Positions 17,201 to 25,666 of a stretch of DNA of 64,000 bases are shown here, one piece after another. The stretch is from NCBI RefSeq assembly GCF_032334255.1, contig NZ_JAUHMF010000002.1, positions 124,001 through 188,000 on the forward strand, in the 5' to 3' direction. Within the stretch, counting starts at the first letter, position 1; each line of letters starts with the position of its first letter. The notes under the pieces were generated by a model, which did no database searches, was not told where the DNA came from, and saw only the letters and a list, made by a program, of their open reading frames with translations. The position numbers and the translations under genes are program-made. This stretch comes from Thermanaerothrix solaris. Lineage in GTDB: Bacteria; Chloroflexota; Anaerolineae; Anaerolineales; Anaerolineaceae.

Positions 17201-17796
17201 GGCGTCGTTTGGGGCGGCCGCGGGGGTGAGGCCGGGCGGCTGACGCGCGTCGGCCCGGGCGCGGGCGTGATGCGCACGGGTTGGGGGGCCGGTGGGGGTG
17301 GAGGTGGCGGGGGAAGCGTGGCCTGCTCATCCGGGGGCGGGACGGGCGGGGGTGGCGTTTCGGCTGCCAGCAGGTCGTCACCGAACCAACCGCCGGTGCG
17401 CTCGGGGAGGCCGGTCGGGTGATGGCGCAGGGCCTGGGTCTCGCTGGCCGGCGGGGTCGTTGGGGGTGGTTGGGTCGGCGCTTCACCCGCGGGCGAAACC
17501 GGGCCGCCTCCCGCAGCGGGTTCAGGCGCGTTTTCGGCGGATAGACCGGGGGATTCGGGGGGCGGGGGGGGCGTTGGGCCGGGTTCGGCGCTGCCCTCCA
17601 CTGCGGCGTCTGCGTTGCGCGGGGAAGCAGGGGTGTCTACCGGGGCGGTTGCGGATGGCGGTGTGGGCAGGGATGGTTCAGCGGCGGTAGGGGTTGGGGC
17701 AGGCTGTTCTTCCGCCGCAGCCGCCAGCCGGCGCAGGCGTTCGCCGGGGCGGGTGGGTTGGGTATCTTCCAGAGGGGTCTTCTCGTCTTCATTCAT
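14263..17796 (-). CDS. Class A penicillin-binding protein (PBP1A-like) with long low-complexity ends
   Basis: 1177 residues from the ATG at 17796 (AGGTGATTAGG upstream). The order is: a cytoplasmic Pro/Ala-rich region of about 260 residues; a transmembrane helix at about 268-297; a GT51 glycosyltransferase with the catalytic Glu in LATEDKEFYNHPG (about 361) and GASTITQQLAR; a transpeptidase with SAIK (Ser about 654), SYN and KTGTT; then a small beta domain and a C-terminal tail of Thr-Pro repeats (about 35 residues). It polymerises and crosslinks peptidoglycan at the membrane. Both active sites look intact. The N-terminal Pro-rich region is far longer than usual and may be a docking segment. 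Confidence 0.93.
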   Translation of the reverse strand: MNEDEKTPLEDTQPTRPGERLRRLAAAAEEQPAPTPTAAEPSLPTPPSATAPVDTPASPRNADAAVEGSAEPGPTPPPPPESPGLSAENAPEPAAGGGPVSPAGEAPTQPPPTTPPASETQALRHHPTGLPERTGGWFGDDLLAAETPPPPVPPPDEQATLPPPPPPPPAPQPVRITPAPGPTRVSRPASPPRPPQTTPPQPRAGASTPSPSRPGGPPPSTPARPARPAAAAPAPSRPAGAPPPARNAAGNPPTQPPPPPGNGRKRALGCLLRALIALLFAGVVVLIAIGSFLIYRYFTIAANLPSVDDLQARASQFETTRILDRNGNLIYEILDPRAGRRTYVPLEKISPYLIAATLATEDKEFYNHPGFDPWAIARALWQNYTTGEVVSGASTITQQLARALLLSPDERAERTVERKAREIVLAAEITRKYSKEEILELYLNEIYYGKLAYGVEAAAETYFHTTAEKLTLAQAAFLAGLPQSPAVYDIETNREVTLNRFRQVLRLMYEMSQEKGCIEVSTSLQPVCVTQEDVALAAREMETYQFQAPTNVMRFPHWVTYVRSLLEAQYGADAIYRSGFTVYTTLDPDLQQQAEEMVKRQIAQLADRHVTNGALVAIRPTTGEILAMVGSADFYNEAISGQVNMALAPRQPGSAIKPLTYVAAFEKGWTPATLIWDVPSEFPPSGDPNDPREPYRPVNYDGRFHGPVTVRVALANSYNVPAVKALQFVGIYDDPNTPQPDGLINFAKRLGITTLTRPDYGLSLTLGGGDVSLLELTAAYAVFANGGRRVPPVAITKIVDYKGNLVYEYQPPAGDQVVRPEHAFLISSILSDNQARAPMFGTNSVLNLPFPVAAKTGTTNDFRDNWTLGYTPDLAVGVWVGNADYTPMQNTTGLTGAAPIWAEFMQAAIQKLTDGRPTPFIRPAGIVEKIICEVSGAEPSEWCPSQRLEYFAYDQLPRPKDDDLWKKVIIDTWTGLRATSACADSIKEVLALNVTDPFAIKWIRETDEGRRWAEQYGFKEPLVFVPERECRPGDPRPLLLFSNLSEGQTITTSPLEIYALVTVPEPFREFRLEYGRGDDPDEWTALAIGNTSENQPRLLATWDLHEVPPGRVTLRLYVESQRDTYAERRIHLNLQVPTPTPTPTPTATVTPTATPTLTPTPPPPPTLTPTPTDTPTP

Positions 17797-17889
17797 CCTA
17801 ATCACCTTCGCCGGGACAGAGTGATTCAACTCGCCTCTATCGCAGGCCGGGTTGTCCTCATTCTATCACAAGATGAAAGGCGCGCGACG

Positions 17890-18669
17890 TCAGAGGAGCA
17901 GGTACCACGCCAGGCCGCCCAGGACGAGGTTGAGGCCCATATGCGCCCAGGCGGCGGCGTGCCAGGTGCCGCGGCGCAGGCACAACCCGCCCAGCGCCAG
18001 TCCCAGGCCCAGGGCGGGGAGGAGCAACAGGGGCCGCCCCTGCCCGAGGGCAAACAGCGCCGCCGAGAGCACCACCGCGCGCGGGCGGCCCCACCGGGCG
18101 GCGAATAGTTCCAGCAGCGCGGCGCGGAAGAAGCGCTCTTCCACCCAGGGTGCAAGAATTACGCCAATCCCCAGCCAGAGCCCCAAGAGCAGCGGGGGGA
18201 GGGTGGGGATGAGCGCACTAGCGTCCGGCCAGCGGCTTTCGAATCCGGCCAATAGCAGTGCATAGACCAGGCCGGCCAACCCACCCAGTCCCAACCCCAG
18301 CAGAAAACCTGTACCCTGGTCACGCAGCGATGTCCAGCCCTCTACCAGCAGCGACCTGACCCGCGGCAGCGGCGTCGCCAAAAGCAGGGCCAGAACCTGC
18401 CACACATATAACCACGGCTGGCCCAGCATTAATATCTGGGTTGGCTTGGGGAGCGTGCCCACCGATGCGCGGGTGCCAGCGATGAGCACACCCAAATAGA
18501 GTAGCCAGGGCAATCCATACGCCAGAACGAAGATCCCCAACATTGCCCGGGGCGAATCCGGCTGCAACCACACCAGCAACCGCCGTAAACCCACCAGGGC
18601 CAGCCCCAGCAGCCCCAGCATAGGGAGCAGCAGGATCAGCAGTGGGCGCAGTTCGGCAGCATTGGGCAT
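17890..18669 (-). CDS. CPBP family intramembrane protease
   Basis: 259 residues with about eight hydrophobic segments. The CPBP (Abi/CAAX-protease-like) motif 1 is APWVEERFFRAALL (E-E-x-x-F-R, about residues 173-181). Motif 2 is replaced by a less clear ALFALGQGRP segment, and the last motif is AHMGLN with its His and Asn. The family includes glutamic-type membrane proteases with varied substrates, among them prenylated proteins and immunity factors. It follows the Tad-like genes on the same strand after a 60-base hairpin. The ATG at 18669 has no strong ribosome site, so the start is uncertain. Confidence 0.8.
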   Translation of the reverse strand: MPNAAELRPLLILLLPMLGLLGLALVGLRRLLVWLQPDSPRAMLGIFVLAYGLPWLLYLGVLIAGTRASVGTLPKPTQILMLGQPWLYVWQVLALLLATPLPRVRSLLVEGWTSLRDQGTGFLLGLGLGGLAGLVYALLLAGFESRWPDASALIPTLPPLLLGLWLGIGVILAPWVEERFFRAALLELFAARWGRPRAVVLSAALFALGQGRPLLLLPALGLGLALGGLCLRRGTWHAAAWAHMGLNLVLGGLAWYLLL

Positions 18670-18688
18670 CGGCAGGCAGAGGATGCGG

Positions 18689-18749
18689 GACCAGGGTCGG
18701 CCTCCGGGCTGTCTGAACGGCGCTTCGGCTACGGAGACCGCCCCTGGTC
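18689..18749 (-). other. Long imperfect hairpin between Tad gene and protease gene
   Basis: GACCAGGG (18689-18696) pairs with CCCCTGGTC (18741-18749), with a further CTCCG/CGGAG pair inside. No T-run follows on either strand. It may attenuate transcription or process the mRNA between the two minus-strand genes. Confidence 0.35.
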
Positions 18750-18757
18750 ACATGACA

Positions 18758-20959
18758 TTAGCAACCACCCAATTCAATCGGCGTCTGGCAGGGTGTAGGC
18801 GTACGCGTTGCCGTGGGTTTTACCGTGTTGGTCGGCGAAGGCGTGCGCGTAGGCGTTCTGGTAATCGTGGGTGTAGGCGTAATCGTACGGGTCGGGGTGA
18901 TCGTGCGCGTGGCGGTTGGCGGCGCTGGCGTGAACGTGCGCGTGGGCGTGCGGGTGATGGTGGGCGTGCGCGTGACGGTGTGGGTGTAGGTGGGCGTGGG
19001 TGTCGGCGCCTGAAGCACCAGCGTGGTCAGAATCAGGCTCGATTTCGGACGGCCATCGGTGTTGCGGGCCAGGATGGCAACCGTATAAGTGCCGTTTTGG
19101 ATCACCTGACCGGGCTTATTCGAAGCTCCCTGCCACCAGGTATCAATGCCCACGCGACGGGTGGTGCAATTGCCCCCGCTATCGCCGAAGAGGCAGTAAA
19201 TGGGCGAGGTATCGCGGAAGTAATGTACCAGGTCGCCATTGCTGTTGTAGACAAAGAAGTAGACGTAGTTAATGTTACGATCCCAGTCGCCGCTACCCTG
19301 ATGCCCTTCCACCCGCGCCCGCAGGCTGAAGTTAAGCCCGGAGATAATCGGTGTAGGCTGAATGTTGGGGCCCATCAAGCCACTCACATTCATGGCGCAG
19401 GACAGGGTGGGCACCGGTGTGGGCGGAATCAGGTTGTAGTAGATGGTACCGTTAAATTCCCCGCTCCAGTAGAAATTCTGGGCTTCTATCGCCGGAACCG
19501 GGGTCACACTCATACGCGGCGTGGGCGTGCCGGCACCAACCACCGGGTAGGAATTCACATAAGGCGTGATCCAGAAGGTGAAGGTGTTAGAACCGGGGTT
19601 GGGCGAGCCGTAAACCCACTTGAAGTAGGTGCTACCCAACGCGCCCAGGTTTTGGTTGCTGGGGTTGATAAACGTATGGGCGAACGGGTAGGTACCGGTA
19701 TCGGGCGGGTCGTAAATCTTGGTCGTATTGCCGTTATTGGCGTACCAGTTGAAGATGTGCCCGGGGCGTGGACCCTGCATCTGATTATGCCAGTTGCCGC
19801 TCCAATCCAGGGCCGCGCCGCTGAATTGGATCAGATAGGGCCCGGTGTTCTGCAACTGGGATTCGAGCACATAGCCCCCACTGCTCAGCAGTTGGAACAT
19901 CAGGTCTTCTTCGCCGATGTTCTGCAGCAGAGAACAGTCCGGCACCGGGGTAGGGGTACGAGTAGCCGTCGGCGTGCTGGTGCGGGTGGGCGTGCTGGTA
20001 GGGGTATCCGTGGGGGTGAGGGTGGATGTGGCCGTGGGCGTTTCAGAAGGGGTAGGGGTGAAGGTCGCCGCCATGCCGATGGCCCCCGCCAGGCCGGTAA
20101 CGCGCGAGACGCGGAATTTTTCCACAATGCCTTCACGCTGGGCGCTGACCAATAGCCCATCCCACCATCCATTGGCACCCGGTGTCCACAGGGCGGCGAT
20201 ATTGGGCAGCGGCGTGATTAGGGCGTGGCGATAGGTCAAGGTGACGCGCACGCGGTCTCCCGGCCCACCGGGGTCGTCCATGTAACGGATGATGTTGCCG
20301 TTCTCGTCCATCTCGATACACACCGGCAGGTAACTGTGGTACTGAGGGTCGAGGCGTTCGGCGGTCAGGAAACCAAACTGTGGTTGCCCCCCATCATAGT
20401 GGCGGCTGCTGCAAATGGAAATTGCAAAATACCCAGTGCGGTTGGGGTTACCGCGATATTGCGTGCTGAAGGAGGTCAGGGGATGACTGAGGTAGCCGAG
20501 ATAATCCTGAGCGATGGTAAAATCATCGAACGCCGCCGCAATCCCCATCGCCCCGGCCAGAGCGGCATCACGAATCGAGGGCAGGCGCGCCCAGTCTTGC
20601 AGGCGGTTGGTCATCTCTTCGGCCATGCGGTCGTCTTCGGTGGTTACCCGTCCATCGCCGTTCCAATCGCGGCGTGCCGGTACCTTGCAATCCACCTTGC
20701 CATCGGCCAGGTCCTCGTCGCCCAGCCCGTAGATGGCGTCCGCCTCATCGCAGTAATCGGGGTTATAAGCCCCGGTAACAGCGTAGCGCACACCAAAGCG
20801 GGCCCCATTTTCCAGCGCCAGCCAGGCCTGCATGAAGCGCCCAAACTCAATGATGCCAAAGATCAATAATAAGAACAGCGGCAGCGCCAGCGCAAACTCC
20901 ACCAACGCCTGGGCGCGGTGGCGCCGCGCGGTGCGAGAACGTTTCCCGATGGTTATCAT
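18758..20959 (-). CDS. TadE-like pseudopilin with large secreted C-terminal region
   Basis: 733 residues; GGAGGGAGGAGGGG precedes the ATG. The N-terminus is a TadE domain: a basic start, then AQALVEFALALPLFLLLIF with the conserved Glu, anchored in the membrane. A dockerin-like calcium loop DWNGDGRVTTEDD is at residues 98-110. A Thr/Pro-rich linker (about 300-345) leads to a beta-rich module (about 350-640), a second Thr/Pro-rich tail and a terminal Cys. Normal TadE proteins are about 150-200 residues, so this is an enlarged form that probably carries a surface-exposed adhesive part. It is the last of three Tad genes on this strand. Confidence 0.8.
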   Translation of the reverse strand: MITIGKRSRTARRHRAQALVEFALALPLFLLLIFGIIEFGRFMQAWLALENGARFGVRYAVTGAYNPDYCDEADAIYGLGDEDLADGKVDCKVPARRDWNGDGRVTTEDDRMAEEMTNRLQDWARLPSIRDAALAGAMGIAAAFDDFTIAQDYLGYLSHPLTSFSTQYRGNPNRTGYFAISICSSRHYDGGQPQFGFLTAERLDPQYHSYLPVCIEMDENGNIIRYMDDPGGPGDRVRVTLTYRHALITPLPNIAALWTPGANGWWDGLLVSAQREGIVEKFRVSRVTGLAGAIGMAATFTPTPSETPTATSTLTPTDTPTSTPTRTSTPTATRTPTPVPDCSLLQNIGEEDLMFQLLSSGGYVLESQLQNTGPYLIQFSGAALDWSGNWHNQMQGPRPGHIFNWYANNGNTTKIYDPPDTGTYPFAHTFINPSNQNLGALGSTYFKWVYGSPNPGSNTFTFWITPYVNSYPVVGAGTPTPRMSVTPVPAIEAQNFYWSGEFNGTIYYNLIPPTPVPTLSCAMNVSGLMGPNIQPTPIISGLNFSLRARVEGHQGSGDWDRNINYVYFFVYNSNGDLVHYFRDTSPIYCLFGDSGGNCTTRRVGIDTWWQGASNKPGQVIQNGTYTVAILARNTDGRPKSSLILTTLVLQAPTPTPTYTHTVTRTPTITRTPTRTFTPAPPTATRTITPTRTITPTPTITRTPTRTPSPTNTVKPTATRTPTPCQTPIELGGC

Positions 20960-21045
20960 AACGCCCCTCCTCCCTCCCCAACGGGAGGTTTACCAAACAC
21001 CGTTTGTCCGGACATCCTGCCTTGCACAAGCATAGCCTTCCCCTT

Positions 21046-22866
21046 CTAGTCGGTAATGCGCGTGTAGATGCGCGAAGCAATATCCTCAAAGATCTTGAGC
21101 AGCCCACTGCTGGTGCTGGTGTAGTAGTACTGACCGCAGCTGCGGTAAGCGGGCGTCGCCGCACACGGGTCGGTGGTGCGGTCGCCATCATCGCCCACCG
21201 CCGCGGCATAACGCAGCAATTTCTCACCTAATGCCACATTGCCCAGGCCGATGGAGTAAATGGCCACGTCGTTACCCCGTGGTTCATTGGGGTTATTTGA
21301 TTTGGTCAAGGCCAGTTGATCAATCATATCCATCGCATAATCCATGACACTATAACGATAATCCTCAGGATTCTGAAGCACCCACGTTGTACCCGGCGGG
21401 CAGGTGGAGGCACTCGTATCCACACAATAGCGCGGGGTAAGCGAGGTGTCCTTGCAGGCCAAGGGCCACCAGCCCTGATTCAACTTGCCGTTGCAAAAAC
21501 CGTTGGGATAGGCCGAAGGCACCGCACCGCCGGTGTTGGGGGTATCGCCGATACCGGTGCCGCCGCTACCATAGGTATCACTGAGATTGGCAAAACCATC
21601 CGAGAGCAGGACCATAACCCAGATGCTATCGGGGCGGGCATCCTCAAAGACGCGTGTGCCCGCCCGGATTCCGCATCCGGTGCAGGTCGAGAGGAAGGAC
21701 AGCGAGGGCTTGAGGCCCGGAACACCGTATTTGGCACGCTCCTTGTCATAGTAAGCAACGCTGGCATCATGATCGGCCTGGGTGAAGACGCCATCGCCAT
21801 CCCAATCGAAAGCATCCAGTTTGCCGTTGTCATCGCAAGGCACCCCACCGGCGCCGAAAGGATCCGGCGCGCCCTCATCGGTGCCCCACCAGCGGTCGGC
21901 GACGCGGGGATCGGTCATCGGCGGGCAGGTGTAGCCCAGTTTCGTCGGGTTATCATAATCCGCGCCGTCGCCGTCCAGGTCTTCGGGGTTGACCGGGTTG
22001 TATAACTTCTTATCGCGCCAAGGCGCCCATAATTTGCCGAAAGGCGGGTCATCATGCAGTTTAATGCGGTCAATGGCCGCCTTTACCTGCTCCAGGTCAT
22101 CGCTCATCATGACTAGGTTGCCGCTCTTATCCGGGATTGGGTAAATAACGGCTTGAGAATCAAATGTGACCAAACCAACCCGGTCATAGCCATCATAGAG
22201 TTTATCCACCAGCACCTTAGCCGCTTCTTTGGCGTCGCGCAGGGATTTGCAGGTATTGGTGAGGTTACAACCGCCGGGACCATCGGGGTCGTAGTCCGGG
22301 CCGTAGCCGGGCGTACCTTCGGCCATAGATTCGGAAATATCAATCACGAGCACTAGATCCACCGACGCCGCTTCGGAGATGGCATCGGTGGTCAAGGGAA
22401 TATTGCGGAAGCCGAGCAAACTGAGGAAATACAGCGGCGCATGCTGGGTTGCGCGCACATAGACCAGACGGCGCGCCGCCTCGCCGTGCAAAGTATCCGG
22501 GCAGCGGGTATAAAAGAACGGCGCTACGGTTTGCAGGTCCGGGTCCGGACCGAGGATGCCATCAGCATCGCAAATGCGCACCACCAGGTCTACCTGGCTC
22601 ATATCCAGGTTGTGTAGTTCCAGCGCTTCCTCGGCAGAGCCGATCATGCGGCTCAAGTCCATGGTGCCATCGGGATTGCGGTTGACCTCGCCCCGCTTAA
22701 ACGAATTGGCGGCCGCAACCGACGCCGCATCCACCGCGCGCTTGAGATGCCCGTAGGTCACATAAAGTGAGCCGGCATCAATCGCCAGTCCGACGAAGAA
22801 GACCAACGCCAGCAGGGTAACGGCAAAGACCACCAGAATCTGACCACGAGGGCGAAAACGGTTCAT
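21046..22866 (-). CDS. TadG-like protein with von Willebrand A domain
   Basis: 606 residues. The ATG at 22866 follows the previous stop by one base, and AGGAG lies upstream. The N-terminus has the TadG/Flp signature RGQILVVFAVTLLALVFFVG and one membrane helix. The vWA domain starts at VDLVLVIDISESM (MIDAS D-x-S-x-S, about residue 215) and continues to VMVLLSDGFANLS. Two Asp-rich loops, DLDGDGADYDN and DWDGDGVFTQADHDA (about 358-372), look like EF-hand or dockerin sites. TadG proteins sit in the envelope and take part in Tad pilus assembly or adhesion. Confidence 0.85.
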   Translation of the reverse strand: MNRFRPRGQILVVFAVTLLALVFFVGLAIDAGSLYVTYGHLKRAVDAASVAAANSFKRGEVNRNPDGTMDLSRMIGSAEEALELHNLDMSQVDLVVRICDADGILGPDPDLQTVAPFFYTRCPDTLHGEAARRLVYVRATQHAPLYFLSLLGFRNIPLTTDAISEAASVDLVLVIDISESMAEGTPGYGPDYDPDGPGGCNLTNTCKSLRDAKEAAKVLVDKLYDGYDRVGLVTFDSQAVIYPIPDKSGNLVMMSDDLEQVKAAIDRIKLHDDPPFGKLWAPWRDKKLYNPVNPEDLDGDGADYDNPTKLGYTCPPMTDPRVADRWWGTDEGAPDPFGAGGVPCDDNGKLDAFDWDGDGVFTQADHDASVAYYDKERAKYGVPGLKPSLSFLSTCTGCGIRAGTRVFEDARPDSIWVMVLLSDGFANLSDTYGSGGTGIGDTPNTGGAVPSAYPNGFCNGKLNQGWWPLACKDTSLTPRYCVDTSASTCPPGTTWVLQNPEDYRYSVMDYAMDMIDQLALTKSNNPNEPRGNDVAIYSIGLGNVALGEKLLRYAAAVGDDGDRTTDPCAATPAYRSCGQYYYTSTSSGLLKIFEDIASRIYTRITD

Positions 22867-22867
22867 C

Positions 22868-23599
22868 TCATGGTGCTCCTGGAGTAGGCGTTGGCTGTGC
22901 AGCCGGTAAAGACATAATGGTATAGGTCGTGATCTGGAACGGGTCGGGGACAAACGCGGTGAAAACGGGGAGTTTAAGCATTTGCTCATGGCAGTAATAT
23001 ACCTCAACCGCAACAAATCCTTTGTTGGGGGTGGAATAGTCGGAGAGCAGACTTTGAACGACATCACGGGTGAAATGGGGGGTCGTGCGCACCACGTTGC
23101 CCTGACAGTCTTTATTCCAGTTACCGTAGAGCGAGTAGTACCCGTTCGGTTTGGGCCACACATCGGTCACAACATTACCCGAGACGGTATAGACCGAAAT
23201 GACCACATCATCGGTGGCAGGGTTAAGATAAACAAACGGATTCATACCGTTGCAAAAGTCGGGGTCGGTGCACGAGGAAGATCCCTGCGGGGGCGAGAAG
23301 ACGCACGAGGTGGTAAACCAGAAATCGTAGTAATCCGGGTTACTGCACGACCGCGCCCCAATGTGGGCGGTTTGGAATGGATCGCGCACTGAGGCAAAAC
23401 GCGCCGCCTCGCGGGTCAGGTCGAGCAAGTCAAGGTAACGCCCGATGAAAACGGCCACCTCAACGACCCCCAACAGCAAGATCAGCAGGACGGGCAACAC
23501 CAGCGCCAGTTCAATGAACGACTGGCCACGTGGTTGGGGAAAGCGAACGCGCCTTATGGATAATCTCACCCTGACCTTCTCCGTAAGTTTTTTGAACAT
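22868..23599 (-). CDS. TadE-like pseudopilin
   Basis: 243 residues. A basic N-terminus is followed by the TadE segment GQSFIELALVLPVLLILLLG with the conserved Glu five residues into the hydrophobic helix. The rest is extracellular, with several Cys residues (SCSNPDYYDFW, SSCTDPDFC) likely to form disulfides, and it ends in a short TPTP tail. It is the first gene of the three-gene Tad group, preceded by a good promoter at 23651-23680. No Tad ATPase or secretin gene is in the window, so the machine must be encoded elsewhere. Confidence 0.85.
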   Translation of the reverse strand: MFKKLTEKVRVRLSIRRVRFPQPRGQSFIELALVLPVLLILLLGVVEVAVFIGRYLDLLDLTREAARFASVRDPFQTAHIGARSCSNPDYYDFWFTTSCVFSPPQGSSSCTDPDFCNGMNPFVYLNPATDDVVISVYTVSGNVVTDVWPKPNGYYSLYGNWNKDCQGNVVRTTPHFTRDVVQSLLSDYSTPNKGFVAVEVYYCHEQMLKLPVFTAFVPDPFQITTYTIMSLPAAQPTPTPGAP

Positions 23600-23650
23600 C
23601 GGCCAACAGCAGCCTTAGCCTGGGATAACCCTCTACCGCGGCCTGATGTT

Positions 23651-23680
23651 ACAATAGCCGAAAGTGGGTTGATCTGTCAA
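23651..23680 (-). promoter_or_regulatory. Promoter of the Tad gene group
   Basis: On the minus strand TTGACA (23675-23680), 18 bases, TATTGT (23651-23656). It lies about 50 bases upstream of the TadE gene. Confidence 0.65.
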
Positions 23681-23787
23681 GCCATTCTTAGGATTCTGTA
23701 AGGTAATTGTCATGGTTTTATCACCATTTTTTCATCTAATTTTCACAGTTAATTGAAGTAGGACTCACGATAGAGACAAAACCGAAG

Positions 23788-23816
23788 CTTCCCCGTGCCA
23801 TGGGGCAACGGGGAAG
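23788..23816 (-). terminator. Terminator after the lipoprotein gene
   Basis: CTTCCCCGT (23788-23796) pairs with ACGGGGAAG (23808-23816). On the minus strand CTTCGGTTTTGTC follows. It lies 32 bases beyond the stop of the lipoprotein gene. Confidence 0.6.
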
Positions 23817-23847
23817 ACATCGGTATCGGGCATACTTTTTATCTCCC

Positions 23848-24711
23848 CTACGGCAGGCGATAGGAGAGCAATTCAATCGTGTAGGGGGGCGCGCCTTCGG
23901 TTTGGCCCACGCTTTTCACCATACCCACACCGCGCGCCAACCATTGCGTACTTTGTTCTTCGATCTCGAACGTCATTCCCTCGGCGACACTGGTGGTGAA
24001 ATGAACTTCACACGTCACCCGCAAGGCATCAAAGGTCCCGGCCGGCACGGTGATGGTCTCAAAATCCTCAGCCCGGCAGGCATAATTCACCTCGGTACGG
24101 GTCTCAACGACGATCTCCCCCTCCAGGGTGCTCTGGCCGCGAAAGACCGTTTTTTGATGCCAGGTCTGCCCGGGACGCAGATCGGCCGGGTGGTAAAACC
24201 CTTCGTTCGACTCGAGGGTGACATCCGTCTGCATTTCTCCGGCGAAGACCGAGCCGGCCACCGGCCCGGGGGTGAGGTAGATCAGGTTACCATCCTGGCA
24301 CTGCCAGCGGCCCTGGCGCACCGCGCCGGCGGCGAACTCGTCCTGATCCACGAAGCCGTCCGCGGTTACCTCGATAACGGAGCGGGTGAAAGTATCGGTG
24401 GTCTCATGGATCAGTTGGTAATCCCACGTCGCCCCCAAGCGCACCGGCAGATAGGGATTCTCGCAGGCCGGACTGCCAAACCCGCCCGGCGGGGGCGGCA
24501 GGGTGGGGGTTGCGGCAGGGAACGCGGCGGTCGGCGGAACGGGCGAGGGCTGCAGCGCGCCGCCACCAGACACGGTCAAAGTTGGGTTAGGTGTGGGCGG
24601 CGTGGTCGGGGCTTCCCGACCCGGTGCGGCACAGGCCGCCAACACCATCATCGCCAGCCCGATCATTGGGCTCACACGCCGCAGGTGAGAAAGCCAAAAT
24701 CTCGTCTTCAT
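23848..24711 (-). CDS. Lipoprotein of unknown function
   Basis: 287 residues from the ATG at 24711 (GGGGTGG upstream). A lipoprotein signal peptide ends in MVLAACAAP (lipobox L-A-A-C). A Thr/Pro-rich linker of about 45 residues leads to a beta-rich domain with GATWDYQL, LRPGQTWHQKTVF and a V-P-A-G-T-F-D-A-L-R-V segment. The last resembles domains that read an averaged surface or substrate layer (DUF3108/LolA-like beta fold), but the family is uncertain. It is divergent from the YceI gene, from which it is separated by about 125 bases. Confidence 0.7.
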   Translation of the reverse strand: MKTRFWLSHLRRVSPMIGLAMMVLAACAAPGREAPTTPPTPNPTLTVSGGGALQPSPVPPTAAFPAATPTLPPPPGGFGSPACENPYLPVRLGATWDYQLIHETTDTFTRSVIEVTADGFVDQDEFAAGAVRQGRWQCQDGNLIYLTPGPVAGSVFAGEMQTDVTLESNEGFYHPADLRPGQTWHQKTVFRGQSTLEGEIVVETRTEVNYACRAEDFETITVPAGTFDALRVTCEVHFTTSVAEGMTFEIEEQSTQWLARGVGMVKSVGQTEGAPPYTIELLSYRLP

Positions 24712-24836
24712 ATTTACCACCCCTTTTTTGACCATTATAGGAAAAAAGGGGATGAAAATCAATTTTTGATAATTATGGTAAACTATGAGGCATTACAGGT
24801 GCGGGTCTTTTCTCTGTTTTGCCGATGGAGGTTCGC

Positions 24837-25565
24837 ATGAAACGCAGACCATGGACTTGGATCATGTTCATCGGGTTGGGATTGCTGGCCTGCACGCCGG
24901 CAACCCCCACCACTGCCCCTACCGCCACCTTCGCCGTTGCCCCGCCCACCGCCACCCCCTTGCCGCCCACCCAATCCGCCCCTGCGCCCGCTGAGCCCAC
25001 CCCCACCGCCGCTGCCGACGGCGGGAACATCGTGATCTTCAAGATCGTGCCGGGCGAATCACAAGCCTCTTACGAGGTCGGCGAGACCTTCTTCAACCAG
25101 AACAACCGCTTCAACCTCGCCGTGGGGGTGACCACCGCCGTTGCAGGGGAAATTGAAGCCAACCTGGCCGATCCCCCGGCCAGCCGCATCGGGACGATCA
25201 CGATTGACGTCAGCCAATTGAAATCCGACAGCACGCGCCGCGATAACTACCTCCGCAATAACGCCCTGGAGTCGGCGCGCTACCCCATCGTCACCTTTGT
25301 TCCCACCGCCATTGAGGGTTTGCCCACGACTTACGCCGAAGGGCAGGATTACACCTTCCGCGTCCGCGGCGACCTGACCGTGCGCGAAATCACCCGCCCG
25401 GTCACCTTTGACGTGACGGCGCGGTTGGAGGGCCAGACCCTGCGCGGCACGGCCACCACAACGATCCGCATGAGCGACTTCGATGTCGGCCCGATTGACC
25501 TGGTGGGCATCCTGCGCACCGAAGATGAGGTGAAACTGACGTTGAAATTCGTCGCCCGACCCTAG
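24837..25565 (+). CDS. YceI family lipoprotein
   Basis: 242 residues; GGAGG stands 5 bases before the ATG. The signal peptide ends at the lipobox GLLACTP. A Thr/Pro/Ala linker of about 45 residues is followed by a complete YceI lipocalin-like domain. Its landmarks are FKIVPGESQASYEV, GTITIDVSQLKSDSTRRDNYLRN, LESARYPIVTF, FRVRGDLTVREITRPVTFDV and a final FVARP strand. YceI domains bind polyisoprenoids or similar lipids; here the protein is tethered outside the membrane. The isoprenoid role is family knowledge, not shown here. Confidence 0.88.
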   Translation: MKRRPWTWIMFIGLGLLACTPATPTTAPTATFAVAPPTATPLPPTQSAPAPAEPTPTAAADGGNIVIFKIVPGESQASYEVGETFFNQNNRFNLAVGVTTAVAGEIEANLADPPASRIGTITIDVSQLKSDSTRRDNYLRNNALESARYPIVTFVPTAIEGLPTTYAEGQDYTFRVRGDLTVREITRPVTFDVTARLEGQTLRGTATTTIRMSDFDVGPIDLVGILRTEDEVKLTLKFVARP

Positions 25566-25596
25566 ATCCGCCCTCCCGTTCCCCTCCGGCGGAGGG

Positions 25597-25633
25597 TATA
25601 ATCAAGGGGTGCTGTGGCTCAGCACCCCTTTCC
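25597..25633 (+). promoter_or_regulatory. -10 box and 5' stem-loop before the inositol-phosphate synthase gene
   Basis: TATAAT (25597-25602) is followed at once by the perfect hairpin AAGGGGTGCTG-TGGCT-CAGCACCCCTT. The hairpin starts about where transcription would begin, so it could stabilise the mRNA. It may instead act as a terminator for the YceI gene, because three T follow. Confidence 0.5.
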
Positions 25634-25666
25634 AAATTAATAATCTTCGTGCAGGAGTAGTAACCG

